Positions 1-10,078 of a stretch of 64,000 nt of DNA are shown here, in pieces. The position numbers and the translations under genes are program-made. Where the stretch lies: positions 76,889,697 to 76,953,696 of the forward strand of contig OX638371.1 in assembly GCA_951812925.1 (NCBI GenBank), written 5' to 3'. The number at the start of each line of letters is the position of its first letter. Position 1 is the stretch's first letter. The notes under the pieces are model-generated. The model saw only the letters and a program-made list of their open reading frames with translations, was not told the origin of the DNA and made no database searches. The stretch is from Calliopum simillimum. Taxonomy: Eukaryota > Arthropoda > Insecta > Diptera > Lauxaniidae.

Positions 1-391
1 TTTAAATAGCCTCTGCCGTATTAAAAGTAAAACTTTGAGCGAAAACATCAAATTCAATTTAATTTATTCAAATTTGGTAAAGTTTTATATATAGTTCATA
101 CAAAACATGTAGATTATGTGTAAGATAGGGTTGAAATTTAGATTCATTCCCACACCGGGTCAAGAGTTAGAAGAACTCTTAAAATATCTGCATCGTTTTG
201 GTTTCTTTTTCCGAGAAAAACCAATGCAGCACTTTTTGTTCTTGTGCTGACCTATTTTGGCAAAAAAAAAAAAAAATGTTTTATAACTTTTTTTTCTCAC
301 AGAATGGATACCTTAATTTGATTCAAAAATAAAGACTATATTCTTGCAAAAATTTTGGCTTTAAAAAGTTACACAATTTTTTTTTGTAGTA
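1..391. other. AT-rich leader, no gene seen
   Basis: There is no supported coding region. The stretch holds A and T runs, and I recognise no repeat up to the TA target base pair that starts the MITE at 392. Confidence 0.6.
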
Positions 392-918
392 GAGTAGAAC
401 GGCGTAATGTCGTGCAGGGGGTAATGTCGTGCACTGGCTGTTTTAGCCCAAAGAATTGAATGATTTACCAACTGTTTGTAAGGTAGGCATATGCATATAA
501 TACTAGCAATTTTCACCAGTTCGTCTCTACAGAGTAACCTTTTTTTCAAAATGCACGCTTTCGGGACGATAAAAGTGTTTTTTCATCGGGTCAGAAAAAC
601 AATTTTCCTTGCGGCAAAATATACCAGGTAAGTGTTTTCTGAAACGAAATATCCTGCCAAAGAAAAGAAGTATTTGGTTTTCGAAAAAAATTTTGGGCTT
701 CACCGAGTTATCGAAGTTGACCTTTAAAACTACCATTGGGGTAATGTCGTGCACATTCACTTACACAAACACAATTTCTCACTACACAAATGTTGTTACA
801 AATGGATGTAATCAATGAAATTATCTTTCGATCGGATGCTTACTCGTTGCATTCGCTTGAGATGTACGGCTTTACGAGCATGTCAAAGTTGAGTGCACGA
901 CATTGCCCCGTTCTACTC
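392..918 (+). mobile_element. TA-target MITE, GAGTAGAACGG family, copy 1
   Basis: The element is bounded by inverted ends GAGTAGAACGG and CCGTTCTACTC and flanked on both sides by TA (390-391 and 919-920), as expected for Tc1/mariner-type transposition. It has no transposase, so it is a non-autonomous element of about 527 bp. The motif GTAATGTCGTGCA occurs at 404, 421 and 741, and inverted at 894, so the terminal motif is repeated inside. A second copy in reverse orientation lies at 39635-40179. The open frames across it are short and differ between the copies, so I do not call them genes. Confidence 0.88.
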
Positions 919-933
919 TACCTATTGATAATA

Positions 934-1630
934 CGTAGGGTACTATTTATGTTTCGGGAACTGGCAACACTAATGTCAGTAGCTAAAATCTGGCAACACT
1001 ATAATAAAGTTTGACATTTTTTAGCATAAACGTACTCATAACGTTTTGATGTACAAGTGCTATTTGGTTTTTTTACAGTGTGTTAAGAAAATCAATTTGG
1101 CGAGCCTTTTTTTTGAGCGATTGATAAATTAGAAGAAATTTTTTTTTACAACTAAGTGTTCATGCAAAATCAAATGTATTGAACTGGAACCAATGTGCAA
1201 AGATGCTTCTATCTCACAATGTGTCACATGACAATCTTGCATTTTCAGTTCAAGCACTGCATCGATGTTTTGTGGCACAACAATCGATTTTAGACGATCT
1301 TCACGGAATTCATCGGCGACCGAACTAAGACCACGATTGAATTCACTATACCATCGCCATATAAAAACTGAGTTCATCGGCACATTCTTTTTGAGATAAT
1401 CCTCGTCGAAAGTTGTGAAAAATAATCTAACGAAAACCTTTTCTTGAAATTTCCATTTTTTGGCCAAATTGATTGTCTTAACTCACTCTAAACAAAACAA
1501 ATAACGCTTGTACATCAAAACGTTGTGAGTACGTTTATGCTAAAAAATGTAAAACTTTATTATAGTGTTGTCAGATTTTAGCTATTCACATTAGTGTTGC
1601 CAGTTCCCGAAATATAAATAGTACCCCTCG
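934..1630 (-). mobile_element. Internally deleted mariner-like element, copy 1
   Basis: Long inverted ends (about 150 bp, outermost CGTAGGGTACTA and CGAGGGGTACTA) are flanked by TA at 932-933 and 1631-1632. The ends contain the phrase TGGCAACACTAATGTC. The body keeps only the N-terminal, DNA-binding part of a transposase on the minus strand. The catalytic domain is absent. It is the same family as 18630-19342 and starts 15 bp after the preceding MITE. Confidence 0.85.
1129..1467 (-). pseudogene. Mariner transposase N-terminal remnant
   Basis: This reading frame of about 112 codons corresponds to the helix-turn-helix DNA-binding half of a mariner transposase. Segments EFNRG, DEFRE, VVPQNIDAV and SIHLILHEHL match the better copy at 18804-19193. 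The conserved start is the ATGGAA just inside the listed frame, in a neighbouring frame. The segment that should read RRGLSQKECADEL sits in another frame, so two compensating frameshifts are present. The frame stops where the linker begins, and no catalytic aspartates remain. It cannot encode an active transposase. A DNA-binding fragment is conceivable but would be disrupted. Confidence 0.75.
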
Positions 1631-2878
1631 TATTTGGTTCCAATGAACGAATTTTTGCGTTTTGCAATTGCGTATTCTGAAAAACGATTTTTACTCAAAA
1701 GCATGGCATCTTACAAAAAACGTTTATGAAGCAAAAAATGCATAGAATTCCTCTAAGAATACGCGTAAACTTTTTTTATTATTTTTGGATATTTTTTTTT
1801 TTTTTAGTTTTGAATAAGTTTTGAAGAATTTTAAAATAAGCAAATTTGGGTATCCTTTCTGTGATGAAAAAAAAAAAACTGAGGAGTGATTTTTCAAAAA
1901 GGCATATTTCCACTTCCAACCTCAAACAAACATAAGAATGCCATCGGCATTATCATGCCAAATTGCAACCTTTAGTTCAAAATCCAACACAAAAAAAGCA
2001 TTCTATCAAGAGAAAATCGTCATCAAAAATCACATTTCGGAACGAAAAGGCTTATTTCCATATAATTCCATAGAAATTTTTAGAGTTTGATACAAAAGAC
2101 GTATTTTGTATAGTCGCCGAAGGAACCTTTAGTATTTTTTATATGCCTCAGGCTATATAGGTGCTTATGTACATATAATGTCTAGATATAACTACTAAAA
2201 TTTCCATATGGTGTAATAGGAGTGAAATAAGAGTGATTTATAAAAAGTTCTAAACAAAAGGACTTATTTCCAAATGTTCCAAATCAAAAGGCCGTATTTC
2301 AAAAAGTTTTTCACTTTTTCCATTAAATACAAAAATGTTTGAATAAAAGTCTTAAGGGGATTAGAATCTTTGGTCAACTCACTATAACACTTTAGACATT
2401 AAAACAAAATAATTTACTGTAAACAGCCCCTAAAAGTTTTTTCTCATTACTAAAAATATGTTTAACATGCAAATAAGCACTTTTAAAAAAAAAAAAACTT
2501 CTCTGACAAAGTGTATGTATCCTTAGTGTAGGGTATAAATATCACATGAGAACGTTACACATTTTTATTATTTGGATGTTATCCGGTGTAAGGGCGAATA
2601 AATTGTTTGTGTTGTCAAAAAGTAATCAAAATAAAAGACACAAATAAAAAATTTAAAAAAAAATATAAAAAATCAAGCTTAAATATTTTGAGAATTAAAA
2701 ATCGTACTTAAAAAGGCTTTTGTTAAGCAATTAAGTATCTTATTGTTTCAGCCAAATTTTGTTTTTCGCCGAGCTTAATCTGACGAATAAAGAGGATGCA
2801 GAAATGATTGGTACTTTAAAATGATCGAAATCTATAATGACGTAGACACAAAATAGAATTCATGCATTATGAATAAAA
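1631..2878. other. AT-rich spacer without gene
   Basis: No coding sequence is supported. Phrases of the type AAAGGC-TTATTTCCA recur at about 1900, 2049, 2270 and 2290, suggesting an old, diverged repeat. The rest is A/T runs. Confidence 0.5.
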
Positions 2879-4136
2879 ACTAGTAAGGGTGTTACCTTTG
2901 GCCTGGCCAAACATTAAATACCCTACACTGTAGTATTTTGAAAATTTTGCTTGTATGGAAGGTGCCACGCCCTCTTGTCCGAGTTCATTCAGTTTTTCCT
3001 CAGAGCTTGGGCTTATAGTTCTTAGAGTCTAAGTGAAATTTAGTTGGGTTGTCTAAAAAAACGTTTTCAGTATAGCGTTTTGAAACTTTTGCTTATATCG
3101 GAGGTGCCATGCCCTCTTGTCCGAGTTCATCCAGGTTTTCCTCAGAGCTTGCGCTTATAGTCCTTAGAGTTCAAGTGAAATTTAGTTGGGCTGTTTCAAA
3201 AAATGTTTTCAGTATAGCGTTTTGAAACTTTTGGTTATATGAGAGGTGCCACGTCTTCTTGTCCGAGTTCACCCAGTATTTGCTCAGAGCTTGCATTTAT
3301 AGTTTTTGGAGTCTAAGCTAACTCAGTATTTGCTCAGAGCTTGCATTTATTGTTCTTAGTGTTTGAGTAGAATTTAATATGATTACCTCAAAAAACTCTG
3401 TCAGTATGGCATTTTGAAACTTTTGCTTATATGGGAGGTGCCACGCTCTCTTTTCCGGGTTCATCCAGTTTTTCTTCAGAGCTTGCGTTTATAGTTCTTA
3501 GAGTCTAAGTGAAATTTAATTGGGTTTTCTCAAAAAACGTTTTCAGTATAGCGTTTTGAAACTTTTGGTTATATGAGAGGTGCCACGCCTTCTTATCCGA
3601 GTTTACCCAGTATTTGCTCAGAGCTTGCATTTATAGTTCTTAGTTGTTGAGTAGATTTTAATTGGATTATCTCAAAAAACTCTTTCAGTATGGCATTTTG
3701 AAACTTTTGCTTATATGGGAGGTGCCACGCCCTCTTGTCCGAATTCGCTAAGTTTTTTTCCAGAGCTTGCGCTAACTATTCCTAGTATTTATGTTTATCG
3801 AGGTTGCATTTTCGAGAAAAAATACTCTAAAAGTTGCATTTTGAATATATTTTTTGTATGGGCGGTAGGCGTGTCCTTTGACTGATTTCGCTCATTTTCA
3901 GTCACTCGAGCTAACTTTTACGGCAAATCCACTGTACCAAATTTCATTGAATTATCTTGCGTAGTTTTCCCATAAAAAATATTTCCACAGACGGGCAGCC
4001 AGACAGCCAGACAGACGGACATGGCTATATCTAGTCAGGAGGTGACGCTGATCAAGAATATATATACTTTTCAATACCTGCCACGCCTCCTTCTTTGCGT
4101 TACAAACGGAAAGACAAAGTGAATATAGGGTATAAA
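2879..4136 (+). mobile_element. DINE-1/Helentron-like element 1
   Basis: Strand + here means reading from the ACTAGTAAGGGTG end to the TATACCC hairpin end; the same convention is used for all copies. The left end carries the near-perfect palindrome TTTGGCCTGGCCAAA, followed by TACCCTACAC. The right end reads GACGGACATGGC, then CTGATCAAGAATATATA, and a shortened hairpin ending GGGTATAA. Between them are about six tandem units. DINE-1 elements are non-autonomous Helentron derivatives described in Drosophila. There is no coding capacity. Confidence 0.88.
2955..3770 (+). repeat. Tandem 142-bp units inside DINE element 1
   Basis: The phrase GGTGCCACGC (or near variants) starts units at 2961, 3103, 3243, 3437, 3579 and 3721. 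The spacing is about 142 bp, except for one unit lengthened to 194 bp by an internal duplication of the phrase CTCAGTATTTGCTCAGAGC. Other DINE copies in the window carry one to four such units. Confidence 0.85.
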
Positions 4137-4650
4137 AAGAAGAATTTTGTTCTTTATTTAATTAAGAAATTCTTATTTCAAAGCTTAAAATATAGAATTT
4201 TTAAGAACTTTTATTTGTCTGACTTTTTGAAGAAAAGTAAAAAAATTTCAAGATCTGGTTAAACTGATCCAATATATCGACATAATATTCTGCACTTATA
4301 TTTTTTGCCATATCAATGACATTAGTAATATAGGAGTTATAGTATATAAAATCTATTGCATTTTCTAGTACACACACAAACAGTATTATTAGAAATAATA
4401 ATGTATTTTAGAATTTTTGTGTTTGTTAAAAGGGGTCACAACCCCTGGACCAATTCACCCCATTTTTAACGTTCTTACAGAATCTGAAATCAAATATGAA
4501 CAACAGTTGATACTCGTATTTCTTTTCTTTTTGAAATCACATGCAAACTGTATATTTAACACATTTCCCCCAAGTTCAAGTGTACATTACAAACACAATG
4601 ATACTTGCTCTTTAACTTTATTATGCCGTTTATATATATACTCCTATGTA
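4137..4650. other. Spacer, no gene seen
   Basis: AT-rich DNA with no recognisable coding region or repeat. The short open frame at 4417-4665 has no family features. Confidence 0.5.
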
Positions 4651-5007
4651 CACGAAGAAAAATAAATGCCATAGTTTTTACTCCACTCGAGTAGTAAAAA
4701 TAATAAAGTAATTAATATTAAATTTCGAACATAAATAAACATACGTATGAACTATTTGATGGTTCCGTGAAGTAATATTTACAGATAATAAAACAAAGTG
4801 GAATAATAAAGTAATATTTACTATAAATTATGCTTTCAGCCAGAAAAATGTATAACCATTTTTACCTTACAATTCTACCAAAAATATATAAGTATGGATA
4901 GACATTTGCTTAATATACAAATTTTATAGCTCTTCATAATATAGATCAGTCGTGTAGAGGTCTATTAAAATTTACTAAAGTAGTACGAACCATTTTTTTT
5001 CTCCGTG
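4651..5007. mobile_element. TA-target MITE with CACGGAG ends, short copy
   Basis: Inverted ends CACGAAGAAAAA and (reverse) CACGGAGAAAAA are flanked by TA at 4649-4650 and 5008-5009. The body is AT-rich and non-coding. The ends resemble those of the 708-bp element at 53251-53958, so both probably used the same transposase. Confidence 0.72.
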
Positions 5008-5801
5008 TACATAAACGTAGATACATGTGCAAATGCAGATGAGTTGTCTGGTCTTGCAAATGCACTTGCTTCCATCAAAACTAAAGTGTCATGCACCCTT
5101 TATCCTTTTTAATGTCACAAGTAGCAAGTAGCAAGCAAGTCTACTTGCACAGTGCTGCATCAGACACTTGATTCAATTTGCACAAGTTTTTTTTTTCGAG
5201 GGTGTACTGTGAACCATCAGATTTACTATATGGCCATTTGAATACATACACTTGCATTTGCAACACTTGCTCGTATGAATATACTACTATTTGCAACTTA
5301 AAGAAATTGCTTGAAGGAGATTCAAAATAATAACTGTAATGTTTTTATCTTTTAGAATTTGAAATCTTATATAGAAAAATGTTGTTTTCAATCATTACAT
5401 TAGTGACTACTTCACTTTATTTTGCATACACATAAGTGTGTTTCATGTTCTTAGGATGTACTAACGCAAGATTTGAATTTTGCGCCATTTGATTAGTAAA
5501 GTATTGGCAACAAAAAATAGTAGACCTCGTGACAGCTGACAATTCAGGGTTATTAAGAATGAAGATGGTGCCTCATGTCGCCATACAGCTCGAGCAATAA
5601 ATCAGTTGCTACATGTCATATTCTGTTAGTTTAATATGCCATTTTGGTAATCAGAACTGTCCGATCAGATTATATAAATCAACAACGTTTATTCTAAGTT
5701 TTTCTAATGTCTTAGGCTCAAGCTAAGATGTATACAAACATCTACGCATTGATGGAGAAATTAAGCGGTTTTAGCAGGATAAACCTGCATTTTTATATTT
5801 A
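5008..5801. other. Spacer with clustered CACTTG/CAAGTG motifs
   Basis: No gene. Between about 5030 and 5285 the hexamer CACTTG (or CAAGT/ACTTGC variants) occurs repeatedly on both strands, for example near 5068, 5118, 5142, 5166, 5247 and 5264. CACTTG is an E-box-type site, but the cluster may only reflect a degenerate repeat. Confidence 0.45.
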
Positions 5802-5915
5802 CAGGGTGACTGATTCGAAGTGTTACCAATTCAAAAGACTATATTTTTAGTTTCCATGCACAGATTTTATGGATCAAACGCCATAATTGTTGGGAAATGT
5901 TCAAATTTTAAGAAT

Positions 5916-6962
5916 CTACTTGAGATTTTCGATATGGCCAGCTTTGGCCTTAACTATGGCCCGTAGATGGTCGAAGAACGAGTCGCATGCTGCACGAATT
6001 TGATTTTGTGGAAGTTTGCGCCATTCTCGTTGAAGGGCCACTTTTAGCGCATCAACGCTCTGGTATTTTTTAGTCAAGACCTTCCTGTCCAACATACCCC
6101 AGATTGAGAAATCCAGCGGATTCGCATCAGGCGAATTTGAGAGCCATTGTTGAGCAGAAATGAAGCTAGAAACGTTTTTTTCTAACCATTCTTGATTCAC
6201 ACGAGCTTTGTGTGACGGTGCCGAGTCTTGTTGGAATGTCCATGGCTTGCGACCGAAATGTTTGCGTGCCCACGGTAGTAAAGCACCCTCCAACACTGAT
6301 TCACGATACACCTGGGCGTTTACTTTGACGCCAGCGGCCAAAAAAACGTGTGGTGAGCGCCCATCAGCAGTCACTGCAGCCCAAACCATCACATGCGGTG
6401 GTGCCTGGGTCCTGGTGGCCAAACGAACATTCAAATTTTCGAAGGACCTCTCTGTCAAGTAAACCCGATCATTTTGTTTGTTTACATATTGCTGGATACA
6501 GTAATTTTTCTCATCAGAGAAGACAATTTGTGGCGGCGTGCAAGCGCAACAACTCCTTGGCTCTATCGAGCCTAACTTTTTTTTGAGCAGGAGTGAGATC
6601 ATGCGCCATTTGGAACTTGAGGGCCTTTAGTCCGAGCTTGTTTGACAATATGTGTTGCATTCGTTCACGCGATATTTTCAGCTCGGCAGCCATTTGTCTG
6701 CCACTGCGTCTCGGATTTCGCTCAATTCTGGCCTTCACCTTTCGAACCATTTCTGGTGATGTTGCAGTTATTTTCCGACCACCACCATATCGTTTGGCAA
6801 CGCTGCCGGTACCATTGTAACGTGTTATGGTCCGATACACAAACATTTTATTCACTTTTAAATGTTTCAGCTCACGAACAATTGCGAACAATTGCGAACA
6901 ATTGCTGGTTGCGATTTTCCAGCCAAATAAAGAGCAATCACACAATTACGTTTGAATTCCAT
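5916..6962 (-). pseudogene. maT-type (DD37D) transposase, frameshifted
   Basis: This is the cut-and-paste transposase of the surrounding element. I place the start at the ATG at 6962 because it opens MEFKRNCVIALYLAG, a normal N-terminus that joins the rest once a short expansion is discounted. The N-terminal half contains helix-turn-helix segments (NPRRSGRQMAAELKIS). The C-terminal half has the triad: D in FSDEKNY (near 6517), D in QQDSAPSH (near 6225) and D in NPLDFSIWG (near 6111). There are 37 residues between the second and third, hence DD37D. Two breaks inactivate it: two extra copies of a 10-bp unit at 6875-6904, and a one-base shift near 6535-6550 between LLRLHA and TPPQIVF. The downstream half alone stays open for 228 codons. 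Confidence 0.9.
6875..6904. repeat. Three tandem copies of CGAACAATTG in transposase
   Basis: The decamer CGAACAATTG is present three times in a row. One copy would keep the transposase frame, and the two extra copies (20 bp) shift it. This looks like slippage during decay. Confidence 0.85.
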
Positions 6963-7123
6963 TTCGAAAATTTTTTATTTTCAATAAATTGACGCGCAAA
7001 TGCTTTTGGTTACTTATTGACAATAGAATGAACTAACATCATGCCAATTTTTAGACAGCTGTCATGTTCCATCTGTCAGATAAGTCTATCTGAAGTTGGT
7101 AACAGTTCGAATCAGCCACCCTG

Positions 7124-7477
7124 TATGTACTTTTAGTGCCTTCCATCTGCGTTTTTTGTTGGAAAAAAACCGAAGAACCTGCATTTCAAAGTAAACGTTG
7201 GCAACTCGCGACGAAAGCACAAAAATCATCAAACGAAGCTTATATCACACATACTCATATATACGCTACATACTTAGTTGGTATATCATTATATGTATTC
7301 ACTTTTAACTATGAACATTAGGGTGTCCGTTATTTACCAAATTCTATATTTTAATGAAGGGACCAATTAAATGGGCTGGTTACTATACAAACTATGCAAA
7401 ATCGTTGGTGTGGATGTTTGTCCTCAGGAAGCCTGAACCAATTAATGTATATACTCCATTTTCATACCATATGTTTT
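7124..7477. other. Spacer, no gene seen
   Basis: Non-coding AT-rich DNA between the maT element and the next DINE copy. I see no repeat here. Confidence 0.5.
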
Positions 7478-8595
7478 TATACCCTACACCCAGGGTATAT
7501 TCACTTTGTGCTTCCGTTTGCAACTCAGAGAAAGAGGCTTGGCAGGAATGAAAAAGTAGGGGAGAGTCACCGGGTATGAGACACCTCCGGTTATGAGACA
7601 GTCGATTTTTTCTATGACGCAAAAATAATATTGCCAATCTGACTACTGTCAAAATGTCCTCGTGTTATGAGCATATTTCATGTTTCATATTTTTTAATTT
7701 TCATTGCATTTTTCTAGGTGTCTCATACCCGGATACAAAATTTTTTTGCGAAAAACTTGTACTTAGAAAATTGGCCATAACTTTTGCATGTGATGAAATT
7801 ACTGTCTACTTCTTTTAAGAAAAAGTTGTGTATATTTCCTGCCTTTCGAACGATATATAAAACACCTGAAACGGTTTAACCAGTAACAAGTTATGGCTCA
7901 AAAACAAAACCCGTCTCATACCCGGAGACACTACCTTATACATATTCTTAATCAGCGTCATCTAATGAGTCGATATAGCCATGTCCGTCTGTCTGGCTGG
8001 CAGGCTGGCTGGGTATGCGTGGAAATAATTTTTTTTTGGGAAAACTGAGCAACATAATCCAATAAAATTTGATATTCTGCCTCCGTCGTAAAAGTTAGCA
8101 CGGGGGATTCACGCCTACCACCCATACAAAAAATATATTCAAAATGCAAAAATACGAGCATTATTTGCAATAACAGATGCAAAATACACATAAATACTAA
8201 GGATGGTAAGTAAAAGCTCTGAGCAAAAACTGAGCGAATTCGGACTAGAGGGCGTAGTACCTCCTATATAAAAAAAGTTTCAAAATGTTATGCTGTAAGC
8301 GTTTTTTGAGATAACCCAACCAAATTGCACTCAAAAACTCAGAACAGTAAATGCAAGTTCTACGCAAAATCTAGGTAAAGTCGGAGACGAGGGTGTGGCA
8401 CTTCCCACACAAGCAATTTGTTCTTGTACTCTCCTAGGAGTTACGGAGGAATAAAACAATTTATTTTAATAAAAAATTGTATGGACAAGAATATTGCATA
8501 GTAAGTATTTGTCAACTAAGTGTTTAATAATATACTTTAAATGCAGTGTAGGGTATTTAGTTTTTGGCCAGGTCAAAGAAACCACCCTTACTAGT
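7478..8595 (-). mobile_element. DINE-1-like element 2, split by a MITE
   Basis: It begins with the hairpin TATACCCTACACCCAGGGTA and ends with GGCCAGGTCAAAG then ACTAGT. A 378-bp MITE (7559-7936) interrupts it in the TATATATA tract just before TTCTTAATCAG. The CTGG-rich region is short, and two or three diverged tandem units follow. It has no coding capacity; open frames here come from its simple repeats. Confidence 0.87.
7559..7936. mobile_element. TA-target MITE with CGGGTATGAGAC motifs
   Basis: The ends GGGGAGAGTCACCGGGTATG and (reverse) AGGTAGTGTCTCCGGGTATG match at 20 of 24 positions over the terminal 24 bp. They are flanked by TA at 7557-7558 and 7937-7938, and the DINE sequence resumes on both sides. 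The motif CGGGTATGAGAC, or its reverse, also appears inside near 7715-7735, with looser forms at 7589 and 7666. No transposase is present. Confidence 0.85.
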
Positions 8596-8629
8596 TTAGT
8601 GCTCCGATTGGTTTTAAATTATTATGAGG

Positions 8630-9150
8630 ATTATCAGAAAAATGTTTGCTGCACCCCTCACACAAAAAATCCACAGAAAAGTGAATGTTTAAGTGTGTGT
8701 TTTTGTCATCGTATCACGCCTAAGCCACTTAATATAGCGAAGCCATACCTAACCTTCGGTTAGGTTATTATGGTTAAAAGAGTAGATAAAATGATCCAAA
8801 AACTGTATGCAAAAAAATACTCAAAATGCTATACATCCGCACCTTTGGCAGATATTAATTCGAATCTTGAGGCATGGATGTATATTATGTAGTAGTATTT
8901 ACTATGGACCCTTCAAAAAATAGAGGAGATTGAAGCAGGGGATGTTGTGCCCCCTCAATAATTCTGGAATTATAGCAGCTATGAAACTTGAAATATTAAT
9001 GACCATAATGCCTACTAATGACAACGCAAAAAACTGGGGATTGAATCAGGGGCGATGTACCCCCATACAAAAAACCCCTTAATATGTTATGCTATATCGT
9101 TGTGAAACTTTATAAGTGGGTGCATATTTTAAAAACAAAACGTTCTGAAA
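8630..9150 (+). repeat. Diverged Helitron-type repeat remnant
   Basis: Units of the form 'TGCACCCCC-CATACAAAAAA ... ATGCTATA ... GCTATGAAACTT' recur about every 150-200 bp (near 8650, 8822, 8950, 9060). They resemble the body of the intact Helitron at 16693-17317. No ends are recognisable and there are no genes. Confidence 0.5.
8747..8765. other. Perfect short hairpin ACCTAACC-TTC-GGTTAGGT
   Basis: Eight paired bases surround a TTC loop. It could be a terminal hairpin of an old Helitron or a chance palindrome. The arms match the (TAACC) tail seen on the LINE at 52285. Confidence 0.55.
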
Positions 9151-9205
9151 AAAGTGAGGGAAATAAGTCAAGGGGGTAGTGAACTCACATAAAAAAAAAA
9201 AAAAA

Positions 9206-9657
9206 ACTAGAATGGGTGTAACCTTTGGCCTGGTCAAACATAAAATACCCTACACTGCATTATTTTGAAAATTTTCCTTATATGGGAGGTGCCACGCCCT
9301 CTTTTCCGAATTTGCCCAGAGCTTGCGCTTCCAATTCATAGCATTTATGTGTATTTTGGTTGCATTGTCGTGAAAATACTCCTTGAGCTGCATTTTTTGT
9401 ATGGGCGGTAGGCGTGTCCGTTGACCGATTTCGTCATTTTCAATCCCACGAGCTAACTTTGACGACGAAGGCAGAGTACCTTGTTTTATTAAATTATCTT
9501 GCTCAGTTTTCCCCGAAAATGTATTTCCATGCACATCCAGCCACCTAGCCAGCCAGACAGACGGACATGGCTATATCGACTCAGAAGGTAACGCTGATCA
9601 AGAATATATATACTTTTCTATATCTACCACGCCTCCATCTCTGGGTGTAGGGTGTAA
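9206..9657 (+). mobile_element. DINE-1-like element 3, internally shortened
   Basis: It starts ACTAGAATGGGTGTAACC with the GGCCTGGTCAAA palindrome. It has only one tandem unit, then the GGGCGGTAGGCGTGTCCGTT block and the AGACGGACATGGC block. Near the right end, about 35 bp between 'CTCTG' and 'GGGTGTAGGGTG' are missing, so the terminal hairpin is lost. Confidence 0.82.
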
Positions 9658-9820
9658 AACAAGTATGTACATCTTCGCACCCATAGCAGTTATCATTATA
9701 AAATATAATAATGCCAACCTTCTGTCCAGATAGAAAAAGTGGACTTCATCCAAACCAAAATCTGCACGTCGCCACAGGAAAGGGCAGAAACAACACTTGT
9801 CGGTCCAGCTAGTAATCATA

Positions 9821-10078
9821 TCGTCGGGTTAAAACTACAACTAGACATCTACATGTACTAACATTTTGAGTTAAGTATACAAGAATATGAAGAAAAAACG
9901 GATCTATGCCTCAGTGTAGTCGGTGTTTTGATATGTAGGCCTCATCCAATTTTACATAAAGAATAAAAAGTAGAAAACTGCTAAATCCCATACAAAAAAC
10001 GAAATTCAAAAAACTTAAAACGCTTTTTTCTCAAAACATGAAAAATGTAGATGTCTAGTTGTAGTTTTAACCCGACGA
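9821..10078. mobile_element. 258-bp MITE with perfect 34-bp inverted ends
   Basis: The termini begin TCGTCGGGTTAAAACTACAA and are identical for 34 bases at both ends. TA flanks at 9819-9820 and 10079-10080. The body is non-coding. Perfect ends suggest recent movement compared with most elements here. Confidence 0.88.

Larger units (their letters stand above)
5802..7123 (-). mobile_element. Complete DD37D (maT-type) mariner element
   Basis: A 1322-bp element. Inverted ends CAGGGTGACTGATTCG and CAGGGTGGCTGATTCG (about 28 bp, two mismatches) are flanked by TA at 5800-5801 and 7124-7125. It holds one transposase gene on the minus strand, broken by frameshifts. Length, target site and catalytic spacing fit the maT clade of the Tc1/mariner superfamily. 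Confidence 0.92.

Noticed and set aside
2955..3770. Regular repeats considered as a CRISPR array
   Set aside because: The units are adjoining diverged tandem repeats without spacers, inside a eukaryotic transposon.
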